DNA from: Gracilaria vermiculophylla
Taxonomy: Eukaryota; Rhodophyta; Florideophyceae; Gracilariales; Gracilariaceae
NCBI GenBank assembly: GCA_019155205.2
Contig: JAHNZQ020000181.1
Span: 686,903-750,902, forward strand
Direction of reading: 5' to 3'
DNA length: 64,000 nucleotides
Of this stretch, positions 42,401-51,338 are shown piece by piece; within the stretch, counting starts at the first letter, position 1, and every line of letters starts with the position of its first letter. The position numbers were made by a program, and so were the translations under genes. The notes under the pieces were generated by a model. It did no database searches. It saw nothing but the letters and a program-made list of their open reading frames with translations, and was not told where the DNA came from.

Positions 42401-42962
42401 GCCTAGGCGCGCGCCCGCCCGTGCACCTCTCTCACAATTTGCGAGAAAGATCTGCTCAGTCGTCGACTTGCACGACGAGCAGGTCCGACCTGGCGACGAC
42501 TTCGACGGGGTGTTTGCTGTTCTTCACGTCACCCCCGGTGGGACCAATGAGATGACTCGATTTGTCTACCTAACTGACGACCCAGGCAATGAGGTCAGGG
42601 TGCTGGCTCTAGAGCTGTGTGATGAGGATACAAAGAGTCTACCACGGGCCCTACGCTTTCGCGGCGGCCTTCGGCCTCGCTTTCCGCTGGTTGTCTTGCA
42701 AGACGCGCTGTTCAAGGCCGTCAGCAAGGATCACGATCTTGTGCACGCTAAAGCGACTTTACGCAGCTCCCTGCTGTCTGCTCGAGCAGTTCGTCGGCAG
42801 CGCAAGCGCACGTCAGCGCTGAAGCTGCGGTGCGAACAGGTTGAATCTCACCTTCGCGGCAAAGAAGAACAGCTGGACATCCTTCGCGAAGCCGTGGTCT
42901 CTTTCGTCTCCGGCGAGACCAGCAGTATTGGAGCATACTTTACAAGCACTCAAGATATGTAA
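39477..42962 (+). CDS. BRCA2: BRCA2 orthologue (compact)
   Basis: 1161 residues from ATG 39477, much shorter than the animal protein. The N-terminal half is Pro/Ala-rich with BRC repeats that bind RAD51: FSTASGK at 208, FTTASGK at 271, FTTASGK at 308, and a degenerate LSTAQSK at 415. LFADV after the first and LRKALFPES after the last resemble the second BRC module. The DNA-binding half starts near 580: helical domain (LLKCQGVSFTKDEFG, AAWTRMVYSLAVCKL), OB1 (YLLRIMRND, LVVSDGWYVARCSLD, GRLRVGDKV), a tower-like charged helix pair (about 842-905) and further OB folds (LCLTQVWPRSGVW and after). It loads RAD51 onto ssDNA in homologous recombination. A single exon. AATAAA at 43013. Confidence 0.96.
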   Translation: MSRKRKRSAWSALPRAATTVFDPPRAAALDSQPSTPLVIRADHIRAMQQALGLTPEHATHSLVFLHPAVERTARAMLPHTPAKPPDHPVPPEPPQPPKPPPRQHRRLSVASAVTPIAPPPPPPPPPLPPSLPLPPPPPPPPLPPLAQSPRPQRPRLSHLSPQAHAAPPSPITPHHPPTARALFAAPTPHPPPPSTTAKPQPSHFPSLFSTASGKRLALPPSRPATNPIPDLFADVALPSSTLIPRPVPSPNATTLRHPLAPPSAVPPAALFTTASGKPLPLPPVNHNPNPQPAAFNTPRPSKPAASLFTTASGKAVPIPPPSALSNLNHKTPDLRHPPLTTPRAHAKASKNGTANLRTPALAASNPQLNPAPFATPSPLPRPRPSHIPPSSASKWNPSAPPSNTANPSVSSSVLLSTAQSKAVSVARPSNSTLETRSASRSRSLPSPQTPSMSICNLRKALFPESARNSSAKKSPLPAETPPPQPHRIRRRRTSRATTARTTPFKRPRRILRSSGRNSTSKTTNNQTNVPHFSLPALLTNGLIVCTNPDTHNCPARNPNATTTSKPLARAHKSILQSPALLLKCQGVSFTKDEFGHISCLPPLIAKALNLVAIETCGVSTFVQWTKQMFPGHESKPASCVGSAAWTRMVYSLAVCKLITLQSTRPVAQRAHFLCAANVVREFLRRLCVEWHQSKQPYLLRIMRNDSSPSSHIVLRIVGIELSPGAPEALNLVVSDGWYVARCSLDDTLQRRVWRGRLRVGDKVSIAGSTLQTLSASRPFCFGDADELGSSYLRITTNGLHKAPPHLRLGIHKPVMTKSLKRLLDDHGTCPPLEVVILRSYPVYYRETIAAINEEEKENVVFRREEAEDEARGAFEEKVRREVVTCIEQQKKRGDAVDATAVEVAQRCVTCVKDMLVCGVEDDPNDLAARKLIRIYNVSETVQGALSKEGQLLCLTQVWPRSGVWVCKPDAVRELRPRRAPARAPLSQFARKICSVVDLHDEQVRPGDDFDGVFAVLHVTPGGTNEMTRFVYLTDDPGNEVRVLALELCDEDTKSLPRALRFRGGLRPRFPLVVLQDALFKAVSKDHDLVHAKATLRSSLLSARAVRRQRKRTSALKLRCEQVESHLRGKEEQLDILREAVVSFVSGETSSIGAYFTSTQDM

Positions 42963-43012
42963 CATAGTGCCACTTAACAAAAGGGACTTGGGGGCTCGAA
43001 AAGCTCTGCCGA

Positions 43013-43018
43013 AATAAA
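43013..43018 (+). terminator. Poly(A) signal after BRCA2
   Basis: AATAAA 51 bases after the stop codon in a long A-rich run. Confidence 0.5.
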
Positions 43019-43200
43019 AAAAAAGACGGTGGGGTGTGTGTAAGAAGTAAAAGCCACCATGAAGCAGGTCAAACCCCTCATTGCAAGTGCCCGACTTGAA
43101 TGCATGGTTTGCCCATCCAGTTTTGTACATCACTCACATTAAAGGAACACAAAACTCGAGTTGCGCGCGCGCATTCGTTTTTTGTCGTTTTAGCTATCTC

Positions 43201-46149
43201 CTATCTCGCCGATGATGCTCCGCTCTCACCTTTGCGCTCTGCCCCGTCGCTCCCTCGCGAACCTTGCTGCGAACTTGACAAAGCATCTACTCTACCTGTG
43301 TCGTTCCATTCCACATATTCTTCGTCGTCCGAAGAGTCTGCAGCATCGTCCACCACAGAAATGACATTGGAGGCCAACTGCATGAGATTGGTCTCTGACG
43401 AAAGCGGTCCAGACTCCTCTTCAATTTCCGTGACAGCGCCATCAAGAGAGGCTGAGCCCGGCTCATTGTCCGCAACCTTCAAGGCCTTCAACCTATCAGC
43501 AGCTTCCGTCATCGACTTGGTGCGCGTGTCCGCAAACGCCTCATATGTCTCCTCTTCATCCGACGACGAATCGACAGTGTCAATGACGTCGGCCAGTTCA
43601 ACCTCGCGCGGTTGTTGCTGAAGCTTGGACATGTACGCCTTTTGGCTGCGGTCTCGACTGTTTTCCTTCGATACTTTACGTGTTCTTCTGCTGTCTTCCG
43701 CTTCGACGGGGTCTGTGATGGGTTTGACAACCTCCACCTCTTCGTCTTGCTTGGCCAGACGCGCTCTCATTTCCCGCGGAATGTCGTGATCGACCGGTTT
43801 GGCATTGGGCGCATCTTCGTCGTCGCCGGCAAACTGCTCCAAGTCGTCGACATCAACGGGCTTGATCTCTTCATCCTCATCGTCGATTTCGTTGCCCGCT
43901 TTGGGCGGGTTCTGCATCAACGAGATTTGCATGGAACCGGAGCCGTCGCCAAACTGGTCCGAAAAGCTCATGGCGCCCATCTCAAGCAAGTCGGTGGCCT
44001 CCGCCTCGTCCTCCGAGCGCACGTCGCACAGCGGGGTGAGCTCCAGCTGCTGCGCCGGAGAGAGTGCCTCTGCGGCAAACACCGCAAAGGCGTCGAGCTG
44101 CGAGCGCTCCGGCAGGTCAGAGGGCTCATCGCCGTCGTCCTTGCGCGTTTCAATGTAAAACTGCAACGCAGTGCCGATGCGAATGAGGTGGCCCATGTAC
44201 CCGGCGCGCGACCCCCGTCTGTTGTTGTCCTCCTGCGGAGTGTGGGCGTTCTGCGACCACGAGTCGATAAGCCACGGGATAACGCCCGCGTCGAACCAGG
44301 CCTTCCTCGCCGACCGGCCAAACTCGATCTCGTCCATCGCCGTCACAATCGACCTCATCACAATGCCGTGCAGCATCGAACTCCACTGGTGCGTGCTGAA
44401 CAGCGCCAGAAGCTTGCCCGGGACGCCCAACTTGATGATCTGGCGCGCGGTGTCCGGCGAGGCGTTCTTCATGCACGCGACGAAAAACTCGGCCACCTTG
44501 AGGCGCAGCGAGCCCAGCGGCGCGCGCGGCGGCGGCGGCGACGCGCGCGCGGCGGGCTGGCTGTCGCCAAGCATCTCGCACAGGCGCGGGAAGCGCAGCG
44601 CCAGCTCGCGCTGCAGCGCGTCGGTGTTGACAAGCGGGTCGCCCGCCTTCTTGTGGGCGAGTTCCGGCAGCGGCTTGGGCTTGAGCGGCTGCTGCCTCTC
44701 GCTGGTCTCCGCCTTGGCGGCGGCGTACGCGGCGACGATTCCGGAGCCGAAGCTCTTGTGCGACATGGCCTTGCCGACGCCGATGGTGACGGGGCGAATG
44801 GCGGTGTTGTGCGCAAACTCGGCGGCGTCGGCGTCGTCGTCGCGGAACACGTTGGCGTCGAGCGTCATGAGGTCGGCGGCCAGCGCCAGGCCGTGCAGCA
44901 GGGCGGAGCTGTTGCGGTGGCTGAACGCGTGCACCCTCTGCTCGTTGGTGGCCGGCTGCTCCGGGGCGCGCGGCACGCCGTTGGCGTCGACAAGCCCGTT
45001 TGAGAAGGCGTACAGGCCGGCGTCGAGGATGCGCGACACCACTTGCGGGTTGGTGTACGGGCACAGCTTGTCGGGGATGCGCACGCCCAGCTCGGGGAGC
45101 TGCATGAGCCTCTCGGTGACGCCTACGATGGTGGAGGTGACGTTGGCCATGGTTTCCTCGCGCAGGCGCCATTGCTTGGCGCGCAGCTCCTGCGGGGACG
45201 CGGCGGTGGCGGCGCCGCGCGCCGGCTGCGGCTGCGGCTGCGGCTGCGGCTGCGGCTGCGGCTGCGGCTGCGGCTGCGGCTGCGGCTGCGGCTGCGGCTG
45301 CGGCAGGTGGACGGTCTCGGTGGAGGCGCGCACAAAGCACTGCGCCAGGCCGCCCAGCAGATCGGCATGCTCCAGCAGGGCGAGCGCCTCGTGCGACGGG
45401 CGGCGCTGCGACAGGTCGTAGAACGAGGAGTCGGACACGTCGAGGATGTTGACGAGCAGCTCGGAGACGGCGTCGCAGTCCATGTGCTTGAGGAAGAGCG
45501 GCAGGAAGGACGGGCGGGCGGCGAGCTTCTGCAGGAAGCGCGCGCGCTCCGTCTTGAGCACGGTGAGGAAGATCTTGGAGAAGTTCATGACGACGAGCAG
45601 CTCGAGACGGCCCGGGGGCGTGTGGTGCAGGACGGAGAAGAGGCGCGCGATGGCGCGGTCGTCGGCGACGAAGGCGGCGCTGAGCGACTTGTTCTCGGCG
45701 GTGAGGAGCTCGCAGGCGACGTAGGCATGTTTGAGCTGGGTGTCGCGCGAGGGCGGGGAGGGCTGGGCGGAGGGGCTCTGCGGCGATGGCGGGGGCGCGT
45801 GGCTGACGGCGGTGGCGAACTGCTGCGGAGCGGCGATGGGTGGGATGTCGAAGCACTTGTCGAGCAGCTGGTGAATGATGGCGGGGCGGCACAGGTAGTG
45901 GACGAGGCGGGGATTTTCGGCGCGGAGCTCTCTGACGACGTCTGCGGGCGGCAAGCAGCAAGGAAGGAGACGGGGGGGGGCAGTTAGTATGGGGGGCGGT
46001 GGGCGGCGGGAGGTGGGGGGGGGGGGGGGGCGGTACGCATGTGGCCCGCGGAAGGGGCGGCGCGGCGGCACAACGAGCAGCAGTGCGGCGGCGGCGGCGG
46101 CGGCGGCGGAGACGGAGGCGGAAGCGNNNNNNNNNNGTGGGTGGGCGGT

Positions 46150-46214
<65 letters not shown>

Positions 46215-46287
46215 CGGCGGGGGCATCGAGGGTGGTGAGGAGTTGGTTGAGGGGGGAGACGGTGGGATGTGGGGCCATGTGAGCCAT
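43201..46287 (-). CDS. SAPS-domain regulatory subunit of protein phosphatase 6 (PP6R / Sit4-associated)
   Basis: Two-exon model: exon 1 from ATG 46287 (MAHMAPHPTVSPLNQLL) to an unresolved donor, exon 2 from 45941 to the TAG at 43201. Exon 2 opens DVVRELRAENPRLVHYL, equivalent to the conserved DVLQExKAQNxKLxEFL of SAPS proteins, then CELLTAENKSLSAAF, FSKIFLTVLKTERARFLQKL, MDCDAVSELLVNILD, later GYMGHLIRIGTAL and SDQFGDGSGSM. SAPS proteins bind PP6/Sit4 catalytic subunits and control mitotic and nutrient signalling. A Pro-Gln repeat (45223-45304) interrupts the domain and an acidic tail follows. The open frame through the intron is an artefact of the poly-C tract. An earlier ATG (46815) would add GC-rich noise. 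Confidence 0.88.
45942..46212 (-). other. Spliceosomal intron in the SAPS gene (acceptor side certain, donor not resolved)
   Basis: On the minus strand TACTAAC at 45989-45983 is a perfect yeast-type branch point. It is followed by a C/T tract and GCCCGCAG ending at 45942, 42 bases after the branch A. The next codon joins as phase 1 to DVVRELR, exactly where SAPS homology begins. The donor must lie in the poly-C tract or the 10-N gap. Confidence 0.7.
46127..46214. repeat. 10-N assembly gap and 65-nt poly-G tract
   Basis: N at 46127-46136; uninterrupted G from 46150 to 46214 (C on the coding strand). A shorter poly-G lies at 46014-46030. The true length is uncertain because homopolymers like this stall sequencing. 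They are capable of forming G-quadruplexes. Confidence 0.9.
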
Positions 46288-46916
46288 GATGGAGGTGCGT
46301 ACTGCTACAAGAGCGCGTTGCGCGGGCGGGAACGCCGCGAGCAGGTAGAGAGTCGCGAGCAGGAACGAAATGGTAGCGGCAGAAGGCGGCGCGGGGCGCG
46401 GATGGTGGGCGGGGGGGTGGGGGGGGGGAGGGGGGGGGAGGAGCGGGGGCGAGCCAGAAGCGGCGAAGAGGGGGGGGTGCGGAGGAAGCGTGCGAAGGGT
46501 GCGAAGGGAGCGACGGGTGGGAGCGGGAGGGGGGGAGGGCGCGGCGCGGGAGCGACGCGGTGGAGGGGGCGCGCGGCAGACTGCGCGCACTTGGTGCCAC
46601 GGGGCGGCGGGCGGGGGTGGCGGCGGCGCGCTGACACATGTGCGCAGTGGCGCGCGTGGGACGGCGCGCCGCGCCGCGCCGCGCCACGTTGGGCGCACGC
46701 GCGCGCGAGACCGCGACCGCCGCGGCGCGTTGCATTCGGCGCGACCGTTGCGCGCGCTCCGCCCGCGCGCGCCGTCGCGCCCGCCGCCGCGCCCGCCGCC
46801 GCGCCCGCCGCCCATGGCGCGCCCGCCCGCCGCCGCCGCCGCCGCCGCCGCGCGCGCACTTAAGCCGCGCCGTGCGGCGCCACTCCGCGCCTCCGCCGCC
46901 GCGCCGCAACGCCGAC
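46288..46916. promoter_or_regulatory. Upstream region between SAPS and the secreted-protein gene
   Basis: 629 bases of extreme GC with G-rich and GCGCGC strings. No TATA box seen. Long open frames on both strands are composition artefacts. Confidence 0.35.
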
Positions 46917-47966
46917 ATGCGCCGGCCGTCGCGAGTGGCGCTGCTGCTGAGCCTCCTGGCGCTGGCGCTGCTGTGGCGGCGCCCCCCCCCGCCGCCCGCG
47001 CCGCCCGCCGTGCGCGCGGCGGCGCGCGGCGCGGCGGCGCTGTGCGAGACGGCGGCGTGCCGGCGCTGCGCGCAGCCGTGCGGCGCGCTGCGCGCGCTGC
47101 GCGCGGCGCGGCGGCGCTGCGGCGCGGCGCTGCCGCTGGCGGCGTCCGTGTGGCCGTGGGACGCGTACGTGCAGTGCGCGGCGCGCGACTGCGCGCCGCT
47201 GTTCGCGCGCCACGCGTGCGGGCTGCTGCCCGCGGCGGCGGCGTCGGCGTCGGCGGCGGCGACGGCGGCGGCGACGGCGGCGGCGCTGGCGGCGGCGACG
47301 GCGGCGGCGCGCGGCGCGGCGGCGCAGGCGCGCGCGCGCGGCGCGGCGGCGCTGGCGGCGCTGCGCGTCAACGCGACGCAGCGCGCGTACCACCGCGCGG
47401 CGCTGCGGCAGATGCGGCGCGGCGACGCGCTGCTGGTGGCGGCGCTGCGCGCGCGCGCGCGCAACGCGGCGCTGCGGCTGCGGCTGGCGTCGGAGGCGCG
47501 CGCGGCGGCGGCGGCCGAGGCGGCGCGGCTGGCGGCCGAGCGCGACGCGCTGCGCGCGGCCGAGCGCTTCTGGCGGCGCGCCAACGACAGCCTGCACGCC
47601 GTGGCGCGCAGCAGCCCGCAGGCGCTGCGCGCCGCGCGCGACGCGCTCGCCGCCGAGCGCCGCCGCTTCGGCACCGACGCGCTGCTGCTGCGCGCGCTGC
47701 AGGCCGGCAGCGCCGACAAGGCGCGCCGCGCGCGCTTCGCGCGCCGCCTCCGCCGCCGCCAGCGCGCGCAGCTGGCCGCGCTGCGCGCGCGCAACGCGCT
47801 GGCGCGCCGCGAGGCCGCCTTCGTCGCCGCCGCGCGCGCCGAGCTCTTCGCGCTGCTCAGCGCCGTGTGGCGCCGCGTCGCCGCGCGCCGCCACCGCCTC
47901 AGCTGCGGCGCGCTGGCGCTGCCCGACGCCGTCGCCGCCGCCTTCCGCGCCGAGCGCCCTTCCTGA
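46917..47966 (+). CDS. Unidentified Ala/Arg-rich secreted or membrane-anchored protein
   Basis: 349 residues from ATG 46917; upstream codons in frame look like GC noise. The N-terminus (RRPSRVALLLSLLALALLW) is a signal peptide or signal anchor, then a Pro-rich spacer. A Cys-rich segment (about 40-105) holds eight Cys including CETAACRRCAQPC and YVQCAARDCAPLF. The remainder is a long Ala/Arg/Leu helix-forming region with heptad-like leucines, probably coiled coil, with possible N-glycosylation sites (NATQ, NDSL). Nearly every third codon position is G or C. A signal peptide plus ordered Cys argues for a real gene, but the composition prevents family recognition. Divergent from SAPS, convergent with ELOF1 with 132 bases between stop codons. 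Confidence 0.55.
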   Translation: MRRPSRVALLLSLLALALLWRRPPPPPAPPAVRAAARGAAALCETAACRRCAQPCGALRALRAARRRCGAALPLAASVWPWDAYVQCAARDCAPLFARHACGLLPAAAASASAAATAAATAAALAAATAAARGAAAQARARGAAALAALRVNATQRAYHRAALRQMRRGDALLVAALRARARNAALRLRLASEARAAAAAEAARLAAERDALRAAERFWRRANDSLHAVARSSPQALRAARDALAAERRRFGTDALLLRALQAGSADKARRARFARRLRRRQRAQLAALRARNALARREAAFVAAARAELFALLSAVWRRVAARRHRLSCGALALPDAVAAAFRAERPS

Positions 47967-48098
47967 TGCGCGGCGCGCCGCTTTGCGCCCTCGCGGCTGC
48001 GCCCGTCGCCGTCGCCCTCGTAAACGGCGCCTTGCCTGTGCGCCCCGCCGTCGTCGTCTTTTACGCTTGCCGTCGTCGTCCCTTGTCGCGTCGCGCGT

Positions 48099-48220
48099 TC
48101 ACAGCGCCTCGTCGTCCACGTCGTCGTCGTCCACCACCACGCGCGCGCGCTGCGCCCCGCGCACCGGCTCGCTGCCGTCGTCGCCGTCGCGCGCGTCGCC
48201 GTCCAGCTCGCCGCCGGCCA

Positions 48221-48257
<37 letters not shown>

Positions 48258-48581
48258 AGCGTCGGCTTCGGCGCCAGCGTCGGCGTCGGCGGACTCGGCG
48301 CCGGCTCCGGCGCCGGCGCCGGCGCCGGCGCCGGCGCGGTTGGCGGCTTCGCACGCGTCAATCCACTTGTAGTACACGTCCACCTCGGCGTCCAGGCGGC
48401 CCACGGCCGTGGAGTAGCGCACGCCGCACAGGCGGCACTCCAGCGCGCCCGAGCCGTCGGCGCGCGACACGCTGCACTCCACGCTGGCCTCGTGGCCGCA
48501 GAACGGGCAGTTGAACACCTTCTCCAGCTTGGCCGCCTTGCGCCGCGGCGGCGCCTTCGTTGCGCGCTTGCGCTTGCCCAT
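48099..48581 (-). CDS. ELOF1: ELOF1 / Elf1 transcription elongation factor
   Basis: 160 residues from ATG 48581. The start MGKRKRATKAPPRRKA matches the conserved basic N-terminus of Elf1 (MGKRK). The zinc ribbon uses C25-x2-C28 and C49-x2-C52 (NCPFCGHE and ECRLCGVRY), then DVYYKWIDACEAANR, the conserved VDVYxxWxDACEExN helix. Elf1 binds RNA polymerase II at the DNA entry side, aids elongation through nucleosomes and supports transcription-coupled repair. The C-terminal tail is long and acidic, as in fungal Elf1, but is built of Ala-Gly and Ala-Asp dipeptide repeats encoded by GC hexamers. The stop is TGA. Intronless. Confidence 0.95.
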
Positions 48582-48589
48582 CGCCGCCG

Positions 48590-50030
48590 CGCCGCCGCGC
48601 CGCGCCCCCCCTCGCCGCCGCGCCGCCGCCGCCGCCGCCGCCGCCTAAGCGCGCGCCGCCGCCCAAGCGCCCGCCAGCGCGCGCCGCGCCGCGCGCGCCC
48701 CCCCCCCCGCCGCCACAGCGCCGCCAATTGCGCCGCCCGCATTGTAATTGACGCCCACGCCACGTCGCCGCACCAGCTGCCGCTGCAGCCCATGCGCACA
48801 CGCCGCACGCCCCGCCACACGTGGCCCACCTTGCACACGTTCCCCCTCCGCCGCTGCTCCGCGAAGCGGCTGCACTGCAATAAATGCTTTGCGCGACAAG
48901 TAGTTGTCCGCCCGCACCCTCCGCCGCCAACCCGATCTCATCGCGGCTTGCTGCCTTGCACAGAGCGTTTCAAAAGTATAGCGCAGTGCAAATGCGCGCC
49001 AAATTTTGCATTTTTGCATTCTGTAGCACCCCCTTCCGTTAAAATTCTCAAAAACGCGTTTCAAAAAAATTGGCCGTTCCTTACTCTACCACAGTCATGG
49101 CGAGAGCAAATCCTCTTCCACTTTCAGAACAACTTCGCATCCTTCAATGTAAACAAAAAACCGCAACCATGTGTTTAATATCGCTAATCACCTTGACCGT
49201 TTGCGGCATTTCATAGCATCTTGTTAATCAAATACAACAAACTGCACATATCAAAGTTCTAATGGACGCCCAATACGGCTACAATAAACTACTAAAAAGA
49301 GTATACTTCGCCACGTATTCCTCCCATGTGCTTGGTGCACAAACATTGCAAAACAATTGCCTATCAAAATTCCTAAAACCATAATTGAGCGCCTAAGCAA
49401 ACAGAGCCATTTATAACACATTATCAAAATGCAACGGTATGTGTCTCTAGAGGTCACCATAAAGCAACTTCAGTTTCTTGTTGAGCTCTGATAGTCGGAT
49501 GAAAGGAGAAGTGTAGATTTATTATAGTTTTGTATGATACAAAGTTCAATAAATACGCATTATAATGATACATATTTTATCGCCATATTCTGATGAAAAC
49601 AAAATTTTATCTACATATTTTGGTGAGGATGTTTTCATGTTCTTTGATGGAATCTTTAAAACCGCGACGTCTGATATTTTCTGTATTTATGGTGACATGA
49701 ATTATGAATTCCATCAAAGATTTTTATTCCAACACTTTGTTCCATTTGCATATTGGCTTCCTGAAAGCATTTTTGTGTTCCAGGAAAACAATCCTGCGTA
49801 ATGACGTGCAACAAACTCTGCAGTAATTTCATCGTCGTTCTAAATGGTCCGATCATTGCTCATTTATGAGCTGCTTCTGGGCTAGTGCAGAAAAATCGGA
49901 GTAGGTTTGTTGCACACAACTTCATCGGATGCGCTGTAACAACTAAATCTGCTAATGATACACGGGAAACACCACAGCATTGGATAGTGAGCTAGATAAA
50001 AAAAATTCTAATTCTGAATCACAAATGTGT
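48590..50030. other. Island edge, then A/T-rich DNA without a recognised gene
   Basis: GC falls steeply between 48,750 and 49,000. Overlapping ORFs at 49565-49856 on both strands have no known motif. 49,240-49,560 is A/T-rich with no feature. Confidence 0.5.
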
Positions 50031-50034
50031 TATC

Positions 50035-50612
50035 ATCAGTTCTCCTTTCACGGTTGTAGCGCCCAACGTCCATTGGGAGTTTTTGGTGAGGCCAAAGGCG
50101 CGAGATTTTACAGGTGGTCTCTCGTAGTCACTATCACAAGCCGTGGGATTCCTGAAATGGGGTCCACAAGCACCAAGCGGAGACGGTAGTTCACTGGGAG
50201 AGCGATACTTCTACAGGCGATGATATGAGGCAGCCTGGGGATCATCGGCTCAGAAACCATACCCGATGAGATTGTAAACACCTAAAGACGTTAGACAAGA
50301 GTTTTCAACCAATAAATTTAGAAAAAGACTCAAGGGTGCTTAGTTTACTTTCCCCGATTGTGGGGCTCAGCCGGCATATTACATATAGTGCGAAGAACTC
50401 GTCTCGACAGGACTCACAACTGTACACTAGTTTAACTACGTACTCTAAGAAACGAAAATTAATGTAAACTCTGCAATTCCTCAAAAGTACTGTAGCACAC
50501 GTGGGCCGAAAAATGTACCCCGTCACTCAGTTAATAAAATACGAGCACTCCTTAGGGATAACCCGTTGTCAAACCACAAGACAATATCACCCTAAGATCC
50601 AGTGTACTACAA
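50035..50612 (-). mobile_element. Solo LTR-like repeat, family R, copy 3 (divergent)
   Basis: Same order of blocks as 24268-24814 (CAACGTCC, GGAGTTTTTG, CACCAAGCGGAG, GACTCAAGGGTGCTT, GGCTCAGCCGGCA, CTGTAGCACACGTGGG, CTCCTTAGG, TACTACA) but with more changes and about 30 extra bases, so it is an older copy. Confidence 0.6.
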
Positions 50613-50614
50613 CA

Positions 50615-51338
50615 ATGTGTAGTTTATTGTACTTAATGCAGCATCAACCGCCACCGCATTTCAGTAAAAGTCTCTAACCAGAGCGTTCTGCTCCAAAACG
50701 TGGCTCTGAGCGCTCTCGTCCTCGGCCGTACTAAACTCCAACCGGAGGACCATCTCGTTGCACACTGCTCCCTCATCCCTCTTGCTCTCCTAACACAATC
50801 CCACTCTGGGCCCTGTCTTCTCCCACTTTCGTGATTTCGCCCTGGATATGTATCTTTGGGTGTCAAGTCTTTCTCGTAACTCGCACTATTTTAATTATCT
50901 CTTTTTTCTTTCTCATTTTTTTTACACTTTTTGGGCAGCTCTTACTGTCACGCTCATTTCATTTTACTGTAGTGTGTGTGCCCGCGTGTGGAAAGTTTCC
51001 TTCGTGAGTGCCATACCCTAAACCGGCTTCTATTCAGCATCTTGCACTTGTTGCGAAACATGGGTTCGCTTTACAACCAGCGTCGCCATGTCATCCCTGG
51101 AAGGGCTTTTACACTGGGTTGAACTCGTGAGAGGAAGATCTCGAACATCTTCACAAGGTTTTCTAGCTTGCGGTCATTGCACTACATGATTTTAACTTTT
51201 TAGCCGCATCAACATCATCGCACGACGCAACGCTATTAATCCATAACGTTACTCCACTTACATAACCAAACATATGCATTTTCATATCCACAGCCTCACA
51301 GCGCTTTGTTCTAAACAAAATAGAAACACGATGGATCC
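50615..51338. other. No recognisable gene
   Basis: A CT-rich region near 50,880-50,960 and short ORFs only. Nothing supported. Confidence 0.4.

Noticed and set aside
48061..48354. 97-codon Arg-rich ORF opposite or overlapping ELOF1
   Set aside because: A poly-Arg frame of the same GC hexamer repeats.
46370..48514. 714-codon plus-strand ORF
   Set aside because: Antisense or out-of-frame to ELOF1 and the secreted-protein gene. No motifs.
44150..48880. 1576-codon minus-strand ORF
   Set aside because: A different frame from SAPS and ELOF1. It is composed of Arg/Ala/Pro and lacks stops only because of GC content.
49565..49856. Overlapping ORFs in the A/T-rich region as a gene
   Set aside because: No motif, overlapping on both strands, and low-complexity composition.
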